This document shows, in pieces, positions 1-5,708 of a stretch of 5,708 nucleotides of DNA. The notes under the pieces are model-generated. The model ran no database searches and was not told where the DNA came from. It was given only the letters and a program-made list of their open reading frames with translations. This stretch comes from Gammaproteobacteria bacterium (GTDB lineage: Bacteria; Pseudomonadota; Gammaproteobacteria; UBA9214): positions 1 to 5,708 of the forward strand of contig JAOUCV010000159.1 in assembly GCA_029859555.1 (NCBI GenBank), read 5' to 3'. The translations under genes were made by a program, and so were the position numbers. Position 1 is the stretch's first letter. Each line of letters starts with the position of its first letter.

Positions 1-428
1 GCGTACTCATACACCCAGCCGACACCGGTGGCATCCGGTCCCAGTTGCGGGCGCGCGTTGGCCGGCAGCTTGCTGGCGGCCTGGTTGAGGTATTCCAGCA
101 CCCGCGAGCGTGCCCAGTAGGGGTCGGTACCATCCTCGAAAATCACGTAGACAAAGGAATCACCGAAGAATGAATAGCCGCGTACATTAACCGCCCTGGG
201 CACCGACAGCATGGCGGTTGTCAACGGATAGGTTACCTGGTCTTCCACCACCTGCGGTGCCTGGCCCGGGTAGCTGGTCTTGATGATGACCTGTACGTCG
301 GACAGGTCGGGTATCGCATCCAGCGGTGTTTGTTGCACCGCATAAATGCCCCAGCCGGTCAGCATCACCGTCAGCAGTATCACCAGCACACGATTGCGGA
401 TTGACCAGTCGATAATGTGCGCAATCAT
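1..428 (-). CDS. cusA: CusA-type heavy-metal RND efflux permease, N-terminal 142 codons (gene runs off left edge)
   Basis: Inner-membrane proton-driven pump subunit of a tripartite Cu(I)/Ag(I) exporter. The visible part has a cytoplasmic start ([13 protein letters not shown]), the first transmembrane helix (about residues 14-31) and the start of the periplasmic porter domain. The stretches around [17 protein letters not shown] (residues 40-56), [13 protein letters not shown] (65-77), [20 protein letters not shown] (95-114) and [14 protein letters not shown] (129-142) match E. coli CusA closely as I recall it, more than CzcA-type zinc/cobalt pumps. The family is usually about 1040 residues, so roughly 900 lie outside. 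The metal-binding methionine triad is not in the window, so metal specificity rests on the N-terminal likeness and the CusB-type partner. The ATG overlaps the stop of the fusion-protein gene (ATGA, 425-428), with AGGA (complement of 438-441) as ribosome site. It is cut by the window edge; no frameshift is visible. Confidence 0.95.
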   Translation of the reverse strand, partial: MIAHIIDWSIRNRVLVILLTVMLTGWGIYAVQQTPLDAIPDLSDVQVIIKTSYPGQAPQVVEDQVTYPLTTAMLSVPRAVNVRGYSFFGDSFVYVIFEDGTDPYWARSRVLEYLNQAASKLPANARPQLGPDATGVGWVYEY

Positions 429-1630
429 TGCGACGTATCCTGCCCGTTTGCATCGTCGCTGGCATGCATGCGCGTCATGCTGGCCTTGAGACTGGCCTCG
501 GAATCGATCAGAAATTGTCCAGAGGTAACGACTTCCTCCCCCGGCTCAAGTCCGGCAACAATCTCTACCCGGTCGCCGCTTTCAATGCCGGCGGTCACCG
601 TACGGCTGGCAAAACGGCCTTCACCCAGCGCGATGACCACGCGTGATTCACGACCGGTGCGGATCAGTGCTTCGACCGGGATAACAATTGTATCTTCCCT
701 GGCGCCGCCGAAGATCCTGACATTGGCGTACATATTCGGTTTGAGTGCCTCGTCCGGATTGTCAAAGCGCAAGCGTGCCTTCAGTGTACGGGTCTTCGCA
801 TCCAGACTTGGATAGATGTATTCAACCGCGCCTTCCCAGGTGCGTCCCGGTAAAAATGCCAGGCTGACCTCGGCCGGCTGGCCAACCTTTACCCAGTCAG
901 CCTGACTTTCGAACACTTCTGCGATCAGCCAGACACTGGAGAGATCGGCAAGACTCATGACCAGGTCCTTCGGCATCACATACATGCCATGGCGTACCAT
1001 GAGTTTTGATACCACGCCGTCCTGTGGTGAATAGATCGCGATGTTTTGACGGACCTTGCGGCTTTTTTCAAGCTGTTTGACCTGGTCTGCAGGAATGCCG
1101 AGCGCCAGCAGGCGTTCGCGCGATGCCCGTGTCAGGGTGTTGTTTCCCAGCGCCAGTGCCTGCACGAATTCCTCCTGCGCATTGACCAGGTCGGGTGAAT
1201 ACAGTGCCAGTAGTTGCTCACCCTTGCTGATGCGCTCACCTTCCGAATGCGCAACCAGCTGTTCAATCCAGCCCTCGGTGCGCAGGTGGATATGACTGAC
1301 CCTGGTCTCGTCATACTCGACATAGCCAACGGTATCGATTGCGCGCCACAGCGGTGAGCGTTCCACGGTTGCGGTGCGGATCCCGAGGTTCTGGATGACT
1401 TCCGCTGCAATGGTTACGTTACCGCTGCTACCGCCGGCACTGGCATACACCGGGACCAGTTCCATTCCCATGGGGGACTTGCCGGGTTTGTCACGCCGGT
1501 AGTTGGCATCCATGGGTGCGACCCAGTAGAGAATTTCCCCGTCATCGGCGGCTGACTGTGCCGCTGCCGGCAACAGCAGCAAGGGCAGCAGCAGATTGCG
1601 GACCAGGGTTTTCAGGTATTCGTTGTTCAT
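425..1630 (-). CDS. cusB: CusB-type periplasmic membrane fusion (adaptor) protein of Cu/Ag efflux pump
   Basis: A 401-residue periplasmic adaptor of the HlyD/RND fusion family, linking the inner-membrane pump to the outer-membrane channel. Residues 1-28 look like a signal peptide (leucine-rich core, cleavage near AQSA/ADD). Residues 35-62 form the heavy-metal-binding segment seen in CusB proteins (YWVAPMD, then [16 protein letters not shown]). Its methionines M40, M54 and M56 correspond in type to the three N-terminal methionines that bind Cu(I)/Ag(I) in E. coli CusB. Then come the first half of the barrel-sandwich domain (about 110-145), a helical hairpin (about 146-193), the second half (about 197-232, [16 protein letters not shown]), a beta-barrel (about 233-308, with [17 protein letters not shown]) and a membrane-proximal domain (about 310-383). 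The length is normal for the family. The start overlaps the previous stop by ATGA (1627-1630), and GGAGA (complement of 1637-1641) serves as ribosome site. The metal is copper/silver by motif; substrate is not proven. Confidence 0.95.
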   Translation of the reverse strand: MNNEYLKTLVRNLLLPLLLLPAAAQSAADDGEILYWVAPMDANYRRDKPGKSPMGMELVPVYASAGGSSGNVTIAAEVIQNLGIRTATVERSPLWRAIDTVGYVEYDETRVSHIHLRTEGWIEQLVAHSEGERISKGEQLLALYSPDLVNAQEEFVQALALGNNTLTRASRERLLALGIPADQVKQLEKSRKVRQNIAIYSPQDGVVSKLMVRHGMYVMPKDLVMSLADLSSVWLIAEVFESQADWVKVGQPAEVSLAFLPGRTWEGAVEYIYPSLDAKTRTLKARLRFDNPDEALKPNMYANVRIFGGAREDTIVIPVEALIRTGRESRVVIALGEGRFASRTVTAGIESGDRVEIVAGLEPGEEVVTSGQFLIDSEASLKASMTRMHASDDANGQDTSQ

Positions 1631-2937
1631 TGGCTTTCTCCGTCGAGATACAGCAGGCTGGCCTGGGCCTTGGCGCGGTCAACGCGAATACGCAGGTCGG
1701 CGAGGCGTACATCGAGGTCGGTAATGCGTGCACGCATCAGGGTGGTGAATTCGGTGACACTGCTTTGATAGGCATTCAGGGATGCCTGCGCATTGGCGCT
1801 GGCTGCCTGCAGCAGCTGCGACTGGTACAGCACAGCGCGTTCACCGAGCCGTTGCCAGTTGGCGTAGTCGGTATCCAGTTGCTGCTTCAGTTCGCGCAGC
1901 CTGTCAGTACGTTTCAGCTGTAGCGATGAAGCCTGCTGGATACTGGCAGACAGGCGTTTGTCCTGGCGGTTTTTTGTGAACAGCGGGATATCCACGGTGA
2001 GCATGGCTGCCATCATGTCGGAGCGGTCATCACCATCCGGGTCTTCACCAAAGCGCTTGCGGTACTCCAGACCGGCACTCCAGCCGGGCTTGTATTGTTC
2101 CCGCGCAATGCTCACCGACTGGTTCTCGGCCTCCAGCCTGGCTGTCTGTATGCGGATGGCCGGGTGTTGCGGCAGCCCCGCCTGGATGACTGCCTGTGCG
2201 GCAGGCGTCGGCAGGGCCGGGAAGTTGCTGTTCACCGGCAAGCTGGCCGCTTCGCCAATCCACTTCATCAGTGTTGCACGGTTGATATCAGCCGCGTTCA
2301 GGATACGGGTGCTGCGATCATCAAGGCGTGCCAGTTCCAGCGAGGCATTCAGCACATCCTGCTGGCTGACACGACCGGTTGCATAATGCGCCCGGGTGAT
2401 ATCGACCAGTTGTGAAAACAGCGCACGGGTTTCTGCAACAATCGCACCGGCCCGTGTCTGGTAGTAGAGCTCCAGGAAATATCTGCGCACATCCAGGGCG
2501 AGCTGGCGTGCCCCCAGTGCGGCGCTGGCCGTGGCCGCTTTTGCCTGCCACTCACCCTGGCGTTGCCGGTAGTGCAGGGTTTTGCCGCGCGGAAAGGCCT
2601 GTTGCAGACCCAGTCGCAACTGTGTGGAGGGTTCTTCATTGATATGAAAGTTGTCAGTGGGCAGGTTGTAGATGCCCGTTCTCAGTTGCGGATCGGGTAA
2701 CTGCCCGTCTGCGATGGCGCTGTCCTGCAGTGCCAGTGAACGTGCCTGGCTGGCAGCGATCAACGGGTCGTCAGTGAGCGCCAGCCTGACAGCTTCATCG
2801 ATGTTCAGGTCGGCACGGGCACCGCTTGTTGCTATCAGCAGCAACGACATGGCCAGCAATGACAGGTCTTGGATTTGCATTCCCCGTCCACCGGCAAGGG
2901 TGCACAGGGTCCGGATCATGCTCCGGGAATAAAACAT
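1627..2937 (-). CDS. cusC: TolC-family outer-membrane efflux channel (CusC-type position)
   Basis: The outer-membrane channel of the pump: as a trimer it would form the exit duct reached by the CusB-like adaptor. With the ATG at 2937 it is 436 residues. A hydrophobic signal core lies at about 24-40, with cleavage likely after ARA (residue 42). Two outer-membrane-efflux repeats follow, roughly 44-230 and 250-430. Each has long amphipathic helices (for example ALDVRRYFLELYYQTRAG, 147-164, and the 394-430 segment) and short beta strands (LPDPQLRTGIY, 80-90; AAMLTVDIPLFTKNRQDKR, 310-328). The helix turn ATGRVSQQDVLNASLEL (186-202) is typical of the family. E. coli CusC is a lipoprotein, but no lipobox cysteine is seen here. 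I chose ATG 2937 because GGAGAG lies 5 nt upstream. The GTG at 2976 has no ribosome site, and ATG 2880 would give a more compact 23-residue signal peptide and remains possible. The symbol is by operon position and pump type. Confidence 0.9.
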   Translation of the reverse strand: MFYSRSMIRTLCTLAGGRGMQIQDLSLLAMSLLLIATSGARADLNIDEAVRLALTDDPLIAASQARSLALQDSAIADGQLPDPQLRTGIYNLPTDNFHINEEPSTQLRLGLQQAFPRGKTLHYRQRQGEWQAKAATASAALGARQLALDVRRYFLELYYQTRAGAIVAETRALFSQLVDITRAHYATGRVSQQDVLNASLELARLDDRSTRILNAADINRATLMKWIGEAASLPVNSNFPALPTPAAQAVIQAGLPQHPAIRIQTARLEAENQSVSIAREQYKPGWSAGLEYRKRFGEDPDGDDRSDMMAAMLTVDIPLFTKNRQDKRLSASIQQASSLQLKRTDRLRELKQQLDTDYANWQRLGERAVLYQSQLLQAASANAQASLNAYQSSVTEFTTLMRARITDLDVRLADLRIRVDRAKAQASLLYLDGESQ

Positions 2938-3012
2938 GGTAACTCTCCATGGCAATAACAGAATGACAGCACGCACTGACGCAAGGTCATGCGTGTGTGT
3001 TAACCGGTCAGG
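2938..3012 (-). other. Spacer between cysteine-rich gene and channel gene
   Basis: These 75 bp contain the channel gene's ribosome site and a GTG-initiated extension of its frame. I see no hairpin followed by a T run and no obvious promoter, so read-through from the cysteine-rich gene is the simplest view. Confidence 0.5.
2943..2948 (-). promoter_or_regulatory. Ribosome binding site GGAGAG deciding the channel-gene start
   Basis: On the minus strand GGAGAG is followed by TTACC and then ATG (2937-2935), a near-ideal 5-nt spacing. It favours ATG 2937 over the upstream GTG (2976) and over the downstream ATG (2880), whose upstream purines GGACGGGGA sit almost against the codon. Confidence 0.7.
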
Positions 3013-3372
3013 CTAGAGAGTGGCGGGTGGTCGTAGCGGGGGTATGACGGTGCGTCCGGAAAATTCCATGCGGATGGCATGATCGTGCGTGTTTGCATTG
3101 ATCGATGTTTTCAGTGCAAGGGAGCCGGAGATGGCGCTTGCAGCCGGTACGCAGCTGTTGCAGCTGGCATCGCAACAACTGCCGTTGCAATCCTTCTTGC
3201 AGTGTTGGGATTCAGAGGTGCCGCTAGCGGCAGCTTGTATCTCAAGTTGCGCGCAGTGAGATTCTGTTTCTGTGGCCGGAATGTCCGGCACCGCCCAGGC
3301 GCTGCGCAGCGGTGCGATGGTCAGTGCAAGCGCCAGCATAATGAGCAGAAATTTTTGAAATCGTTTTTGCAT
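3013..3372 (-). CDS. Small secreted cysteine-rich protein, probable periplasmic metal binder; first gene of efflux operon
   Basis: A 119-residue protein with a clear signal peptide: basic MQKRFQK, a hydrophobic core to about 22, and likely cleavage after SAWA (residue 27). The mature part of about 92 residues carries seven cysteines (40, 58, 62, 66, 67, 71, 74). Six are packed into residues 58-74 as HCKKDCNGSCCDASCNSC, with His39, His57, His96 and His98 nearby. It ends in a proline-rich tail (SGRTVIPPLRPP, 105-116). Small proteins of this build, including the PLRPP-like tail, are known to me beside copper-efflux genes (CopL/DUF2946-like), but I cannot assign a family from sequence alone. It lies 75 bp upstream of the channel gene on the same strand with no terminator visible between, so it is probably the first gene of the operon. 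The likely role is periplasmic copper/silver binding or sensing (inference). No clear Shine-Dalgarno precedes the ATG. It could instead be a zinc-binding or disulfide-rich protein. Confidence 0.8.
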   Translation of the reverse strand: MQKRFQKFLLIMLALALTIAPLRSAWAVPDIPATETESHCAQLEIQAAASGTSESQHCKKDCNGSCCDASCNSCVPAASAISGSLALKTSINANTHDHAIRMEFSGRTVIPPLRPPATL

Positions 3373-3383
3373 GCAGCTACAAG

Positions 3384-3411
3384 ACTATGCCCTATTTGAA
3401 TCTGCTGGCAA
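3384..3411 (-). promoter_or_regulatory. Candidate promoter of the efflux operon (weak)
   Basis: Read on the minus strand, TTGCCA (3411-3406; five of six to the -35 consensus) is followed after 16 nt by CATAGT (3389-3384; four of six to -10). Transcription would begin about 5-7 nt before the ATG at 3372. That would give an almost leaderless message, which fits the lack of a ribosome site there. I found no convincing CueR dyad or CusR box. A pair of AGGGG repeats (plus strand 3421-3425 and 3429-3433) lies just upstream of the -35 and could be an activator site. All of this is inference from weak matches. Confidence 0.3.
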
Positions 3412-3499
3412 GTGTTACCGAGGGGTCCAGGGGAAACCAGCGGCATTCTGACGCACGTTTGTAAGATCTTCCATATACGACAACTGTATCGACAAATAG

Positions 3500-3552
3500 T
3501 TGATAAAAATGAATATATTTCCTTTATTAGTGCCCCGATAGAAATATGTAAT
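3500..3552 (+). promoter_or_regulatory. Candidate promoter(s) of the iron permease gene
   Basis: Two overlapping possibilities lie in AT-rich sequence. One is TTGATA (3500-3505, five of six) and TTTATT (3523-3528, four of six) with a 17-nt spacer; the Fur box would then lie just after the start of transcription. The other is a -10 of TGTAAT (3547-3552, five of six) with a poor -35 (TTATTA, 3524-3529); the Fur box would then cover the -10 and start site, the classic arrangement for Fur repression. The sequence alone does not decide between them. Confidence 0.4.
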
Positions 3553-3568
3553 GAGAATGATTTGCATT
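3550..3568 (+). promoter_or_regulatory. Fur box (iron-responsive operator) upstream of FTR1 gene
   Basis: The 19-bp sequence AATGAGAATGATTTGCATT contains TGAGAATGATTTGCA, which matches the 7-1-7 Fur consensus TGATAATNATTATCA at 11 of 14 defined positions. It resembles known gammaproteobacterial Fur sites. It ends 17 bp before the ATG at 3586. With an iron permease directly downstream, Fur-Fe(II) repression when iron is plentiful is the expected control (inference from site and gene together). Confidence 0.8.
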
Positions 3569-3585
3569 AATAATAGCGCTCGGCT

Positions 3586-5511
3586 ATGCTTTTTCGAGCC
3601 ATGAACAGATTATCCATATTTTTATTGCTGGCGCTTTTTTCAGTGGCCGCCTCTGCAACGAATATCCAGCAACTCATACAGCTTGTCGATTACGTTGGCG
3701 TCGATTATGGCGGCGCAGTCGAGAACGGCGAAATCATCAATTCCTTTGAGTATGACGAGATGCAGGATTTTTCCGGCGCTATCGTCGAGCAGGTGGCGAT
3801 ACTGCCTGCTTCCGAAGCCAGACAGCAGTTGACGGTGCAGGCGGCTGAGCTTGCTCGACTGGTTGAGACACGTGCGGATGCCGTTGATGTGAAGGCGCTG
3901 ACTGCCACCATGCGGCAGGTTTTTATTGAAGGCTTTGATGTGACGGTTACACCCAGGAGTGCACCTGATTTGAAAGCGGCCGGCATGCTGTACGCGCAAC
4001 AGTGTGTCAGTTGTCATGGTATGACCGGGCAGGGTAATGGACCGCTGGCAGCGTCCATGGACCCGCCGCCCACCAACTTTACCGAGCGCGCGCGTTACAT
4101 GGATCGTACCGTGATGGGCTTGTACAACACCATTTCCCAGGGGCTGGAAGGTACGGCCATGCAGGCGTACACCGATCTTGATGAAGCGCAACGCTGGGCG
4201 CTGGCCTTTTATGTCGGGCAAATGGCGACCTCGGTTGATGAGCAGCAGCGCGGCGCAGCAGTGGCAGGACAGCTGGCAGATGACGCCGGTCTGGTGCAGA
4301 TTGAATATATAGCCACACACACACCGGCAGAGGTACGGGCGGCTCATGGCGAAGACGGTCTTGCCGTGATGGCCTGGCTGCGCGCCTATCCGGAAAAGTT
4401 CTTTGCAAACACCTCCGGTAGCCAGTTGCTTGAATTCAGCCGGATGAAGCTGGCGGAAAGCCTCACAGCCTACCGGGCCGGTGACAGGCAGGCAGCCTAC
4501 GAGCTTGCTGTCGATGCCTACCTTGAAGGTTTTGAGTTGATGGAAGGCAATATCAATGCCGTTGATCCCGACCTGAGGAAAGACATTGAATCCGCCATGA
4601 CCAGCTACCGTAACCTGATCCGCAAGGACGCTGGCGCAGCAGCCGTCGAGGCCGGTGTTGTAAAGATCGAGACCTTGCTGGAGGTCGCGGTGAACAAGCT
4701 GGAAACTACGGCGCTGTCCGGCAAGACAGCGTTTGTCAGCGCACTGGTGATCCTGTTACGTGAAGGACTGGAAGCCTTGCTGGTGATAGCGGCACTGGCT
4801 GCTTTTCTTATCAAGACTGACCGTCGTGACGGGCTGGTCTATTTATACGCGGGTATAGCCGGTGCCTTCGTGCTGGGTGCTGCGACCTGGATTGCCGCCA
4901 ATACCTTTATCGATATCAGTGGTGCACAGCGTGAACTTGCCGAAGGTTTTGCAGCGCTGTTTGCAGCGGTGGTACTGTTTTCCGTGGGTTTCTGGATGCA
5001 CAGCAAGACCAGTGCGGTGCAGTGGCAGGCCTTTATCGAGACCAGTCTGAAACGTCATCTGGGTACCGGCACCCTGTGGGGGCTGGCCGGGCTGTCATTC
5101 ATTGCTGTCTATCGCGAGATGTTTGAAGTAGTGCTGTTTTACCAGGCATTGTGGGTGCAGGCATCTGCAGAAGGTCAGAGCATGATCTTCTCGGGTCTGC
5201 TGACGGCGGCGGCGCTGCTGGTCGTGCTGGGCTGGTTAATCCTGCGCTACAGTACGCGGCTGCCATTGCGACAGTTTTTTGCGGTCAGTGGCATATTCAT
5301 GCTGGTGCTGGCGTTTGTATTTACCGGGAACGGTATTGCTGCGTTGCAGGAAGCCGGCAGGATTCCGCTGGACCCGATCAATATCCCGAGTATTGAGTTG
5401 CTGGGTATTCATGCAAACATCCAGTCAACCGGTATGCAGTTGCTGCTGGTTATTGTCGCCATGGTGATGCTGTACATGAGCGAATCCGGCAAGAGAAAGG
5501 CAGCCGCCTAG
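3586..5511 (+). CDS. Cytochrome c / FTR1 family fusion iron permease
   Basis: A 641-residue inner-membrane iron importer with a redox domain attached. After a signal peptide (about 1-24, ending SAASA) comes a periplasmic part of about 355 residues. It contains a c-type cytochrome domain at about 127-215: heme motif CVSCH (140-144) and probable axial Met192 in GTAMQAY. Helical segments flank it on both sides. Residues 380-633 form the FTR1 permease with about seven membrane helices (near 382-407, 418-440, 452-472, 495-510, 536-553, 566-583, 615-633). Both iron motifs are present: REGLE (392-396) and REMFE (510-514). By analogy with EfeUOB/Ftr1-Fet3, the heme domain may take an electron from Fe(II) as iron is passed in as Fe(III); this is inference. 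The length fits the known cytochrome c/FTR1 family. ATG 3586 and ATG 3601 are both possible; neither has a good ribosome site, and 3601 gives the neater signal peptide (MNRLSIFLLLALFSVAASA). It is probably a single-gene transcript under Fur. Confidence 0.93.
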   Translation: MLFRAMNRLSIFLLLALFSVAASATNIQQLIQLVDYVGVDYGGAVENGEIINSFEYDEMQDFSGAIVEQVAILPASEARQQLTVQAAELARLVETRADAVDVKALTATMRQVFIEGFDVTVTPRSAPDLKAAGMLYAQQCVSCHGMTGQGNGPLAASMDPPPTNFTERARYMDRTVMGLYNTISQGLEGTAMQAYTDLDEAQRWALAFYVGQMATSVDEQQRGAAVAGQLADDAGLVQIEYIATHTPAEVRAAHGEDGLAVMAWLRAYPEKFFANTSGSQLLEFSRMKLAESLTAYRAGDRQAAYELAVDAYLEGFELMEGNINAVDPDLRKDIESAMTSYRNLIRKDAGAAAVEAGVVKIETLLEVAVNKLETTALSGKTAFVSALVILLREGLEALLVIAALAAFLIKTDRRDGLVYLYAGIAGAFVLGAATWIAANTFIDISGAQRELAEGFAALFAAVVLFSVGFWMHSKTSAVQWQAFIETSLKRHLGTGTLWGLAGLSFIAVYREMFEVVLFYQALWVQASAEGQSMIFSGLLTAAALLVVLGWLILRYSTRLPLRQFFAVSGIFMLVLAFVFTGNGIAALQEAGRIPLDPINIPSIELLGIHANIQSTGMQLLLVIVAMVMLYMSESGKRKAAA

Positions 5512-5518
5512 AATTGTC

Positions 5519-5584
5519 TGTAGGAGCGGACCCTGTCCGCGATTGTTTTAACAACACCTGTCGTGGACAAGGTCTGCTCCTGCA
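5519..5584. repeat. REP inverted pair (REPIN-like) of the GTAGGAGCGG type
   Basis: A 24-nt left copy (5519-5542, beginning TGTAGGAGCGGACC) and an inverted right copy (5561-5584, ending GGTCTGCTCCTGCA) match at 20 of 24 positions around an 18-nt loop. The left copy alone folds into GCGGAC-CCT-GTCCGC (5527-5541), a perfect 6-bp stem. In the right copy two of those six pairs are lost. The sequence and layout match the REP/REPIN elements of Pseudomonas and related gammaproteobacteria, which sit between genes and are mobilised by RAYT transposases. No RAYT gene is in the window. Lying between convergent genes, it could also hold back read-through or protect the 3' end of the mRNA, but no T run makes it a standard terminator. 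Confidence 0.8.
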
Positions 5585-5612
5585 GGGGGTTGTTCGACAA
5601 GCCGGGCAATAA

Positions 5613-5708
5613 TTAACGGCCAGCCCACCATAATCGTATTCTCAGACCGATAGCCGAGGTGTAGCCGGTTTCAACGAAGCGTATGTTGCCAGAGCGGTCA
5701 ATGATAAA
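5613..5708 (-). CDS. TlpA/thioredoxin-like protein, C-terminal 31 residues (gene enters from right edge)
   Basis: Reading the minus strand from the right edge gives 31 codons without interruption to a TAA at 5615-5613. The tail begins FIIDRSGNIRFVETGY and ends GLRIRLWWAGR. The IIDR-GNIRFVETGY pattern is the strand pair at the end of thioredoxin-fold proteins, where a 'FLIDRxGxI' strand follows the cis-proline region. The GLRxRLWW ending is one I associate with TlpA/ResA-like periplasmic thiol-disulfide or redoxin-family proteins. The CXXC site and any signal peptide would lie outside the window, so the exact activity cannot be told. It is convergent with the iron permease and about 100 bp from its stop. 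A link with cytochrome c maturation or metal stress is possible but not shown. Confidence 0.7.
   Translation of the reverse strand, partial: FIIDRSGNIRFVETGYTSAIGLRIRLWWAGR

Noticed and set aside
417..815. Plus-strand open frame of 132 codons antisense to the adaptor gene
   Set aside because: Serine/threonine-rich translation and no recognisable domain; explained by the coding bias of the opposite strand.
1958..2386. Plus-strand open frame of 142 codons antisense to the channel gene
   Set aside because: Shadow of the channel gene; no domain or operon context on this strand.
2938..2976. GTG start at 2976 extending the channel protein by 13 residues
   Set aside because: No ribosome site precedes the GTG, while the ATG at 2937 has GGAGAG at ideal spacing.
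3415..3437. Possible CueR/MerR-type dyad in GTTACCGAGGGG...GGGGAAACC
   Set aside because: The arms do not pair well, and the site does not lie in a 19-20 bp promoter spacer as MerR-family operators do.
3640..4347. 235-codon open frame on the minus strand inside the iron permease gene
   Set aside because: Fully antisense to a gene with clear domains; its translation is Cys/His/Arg-rich low-information protein with no recognisable domain or ribosome site, typical of a shadow frame.
5543..5554. Small hairpin TTGTT-TT-AACAA in the loop of the REP pair as a terminator
   Set aside because: A five-pair AT-rich stem with a two-base loop and no following T run is not a credible intrinsic terminator.
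1..5708. CRISPR array, tRNA, rRNA, insertion sequence or phage genes
   Set aside because: No spaced direct repeats, no recognisable RNA gene sequence and no transposase or phage protein; nearly all the sequence is accounted for by metal transport genes and short spacers.

Overview
The window looks like part of a gammaproteobacterial chromosome. The grounds are a Cus-type copper/silver RND efflux operon, a cytochrome c/FTR1 fusion iron permease behind a recognisable Fur box, and a GTAGGAGCGG-type REP inverted pair of the sort common in Pseudomonas and relatives. The genus cannot be settled from this sequence.

Left part (1-3372, minus strand): a four-gene block transcribed right to left. It holds a small secreted cysteine-rich protein (3013-3372), a TolC-family outer-membrane factor of CusC type (1627-2937), a CusB-type membrane fusion protein (425-1630), and the first 142 codons of a CusA-type RND permease (1-428, running off the left edge). 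The last three genes are joined by two ATGA stop/start overlaps, so they are almost certainly one translationally coupled operon. Together they would form a tripartite pump moving Cu(I)/Ag(I) from the periplasm to the outside. No cusF lies in the visible part; the cysteine-rich leader gene is the only other candidate periplasmic metal binder.

Middle (3373-3585): a 213-bp divergent intergenic region. It is GC-rich on the efflux side and AT-rich on the iron side. It holds a convincing Fur box (3550-3568) close to the iron permease start, and weaker promoter candidates in both directions.

Right part (3586-5511, plus strand): one 641-codon gene encoding a periplasmic cytochrome c domain fused to a seven-helix FTR1 permease with both REXXE iron motifs. 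Downstream is a REP inverted pair (5519-5584), then the 31-codon tail of a convergent TlpA/thioredoxin-like gene (5613-5708, minus) that enters from the right edge.

Biologically, a copper/silver export operon stands back to back with a Fur-type iron import gene. Nothing here is a wholly unknown system. The points most worth following are the cysteine-rich first gene of the efflux operon, the redox-domain permease with its iron/copper divergent control region, and the REP pair.
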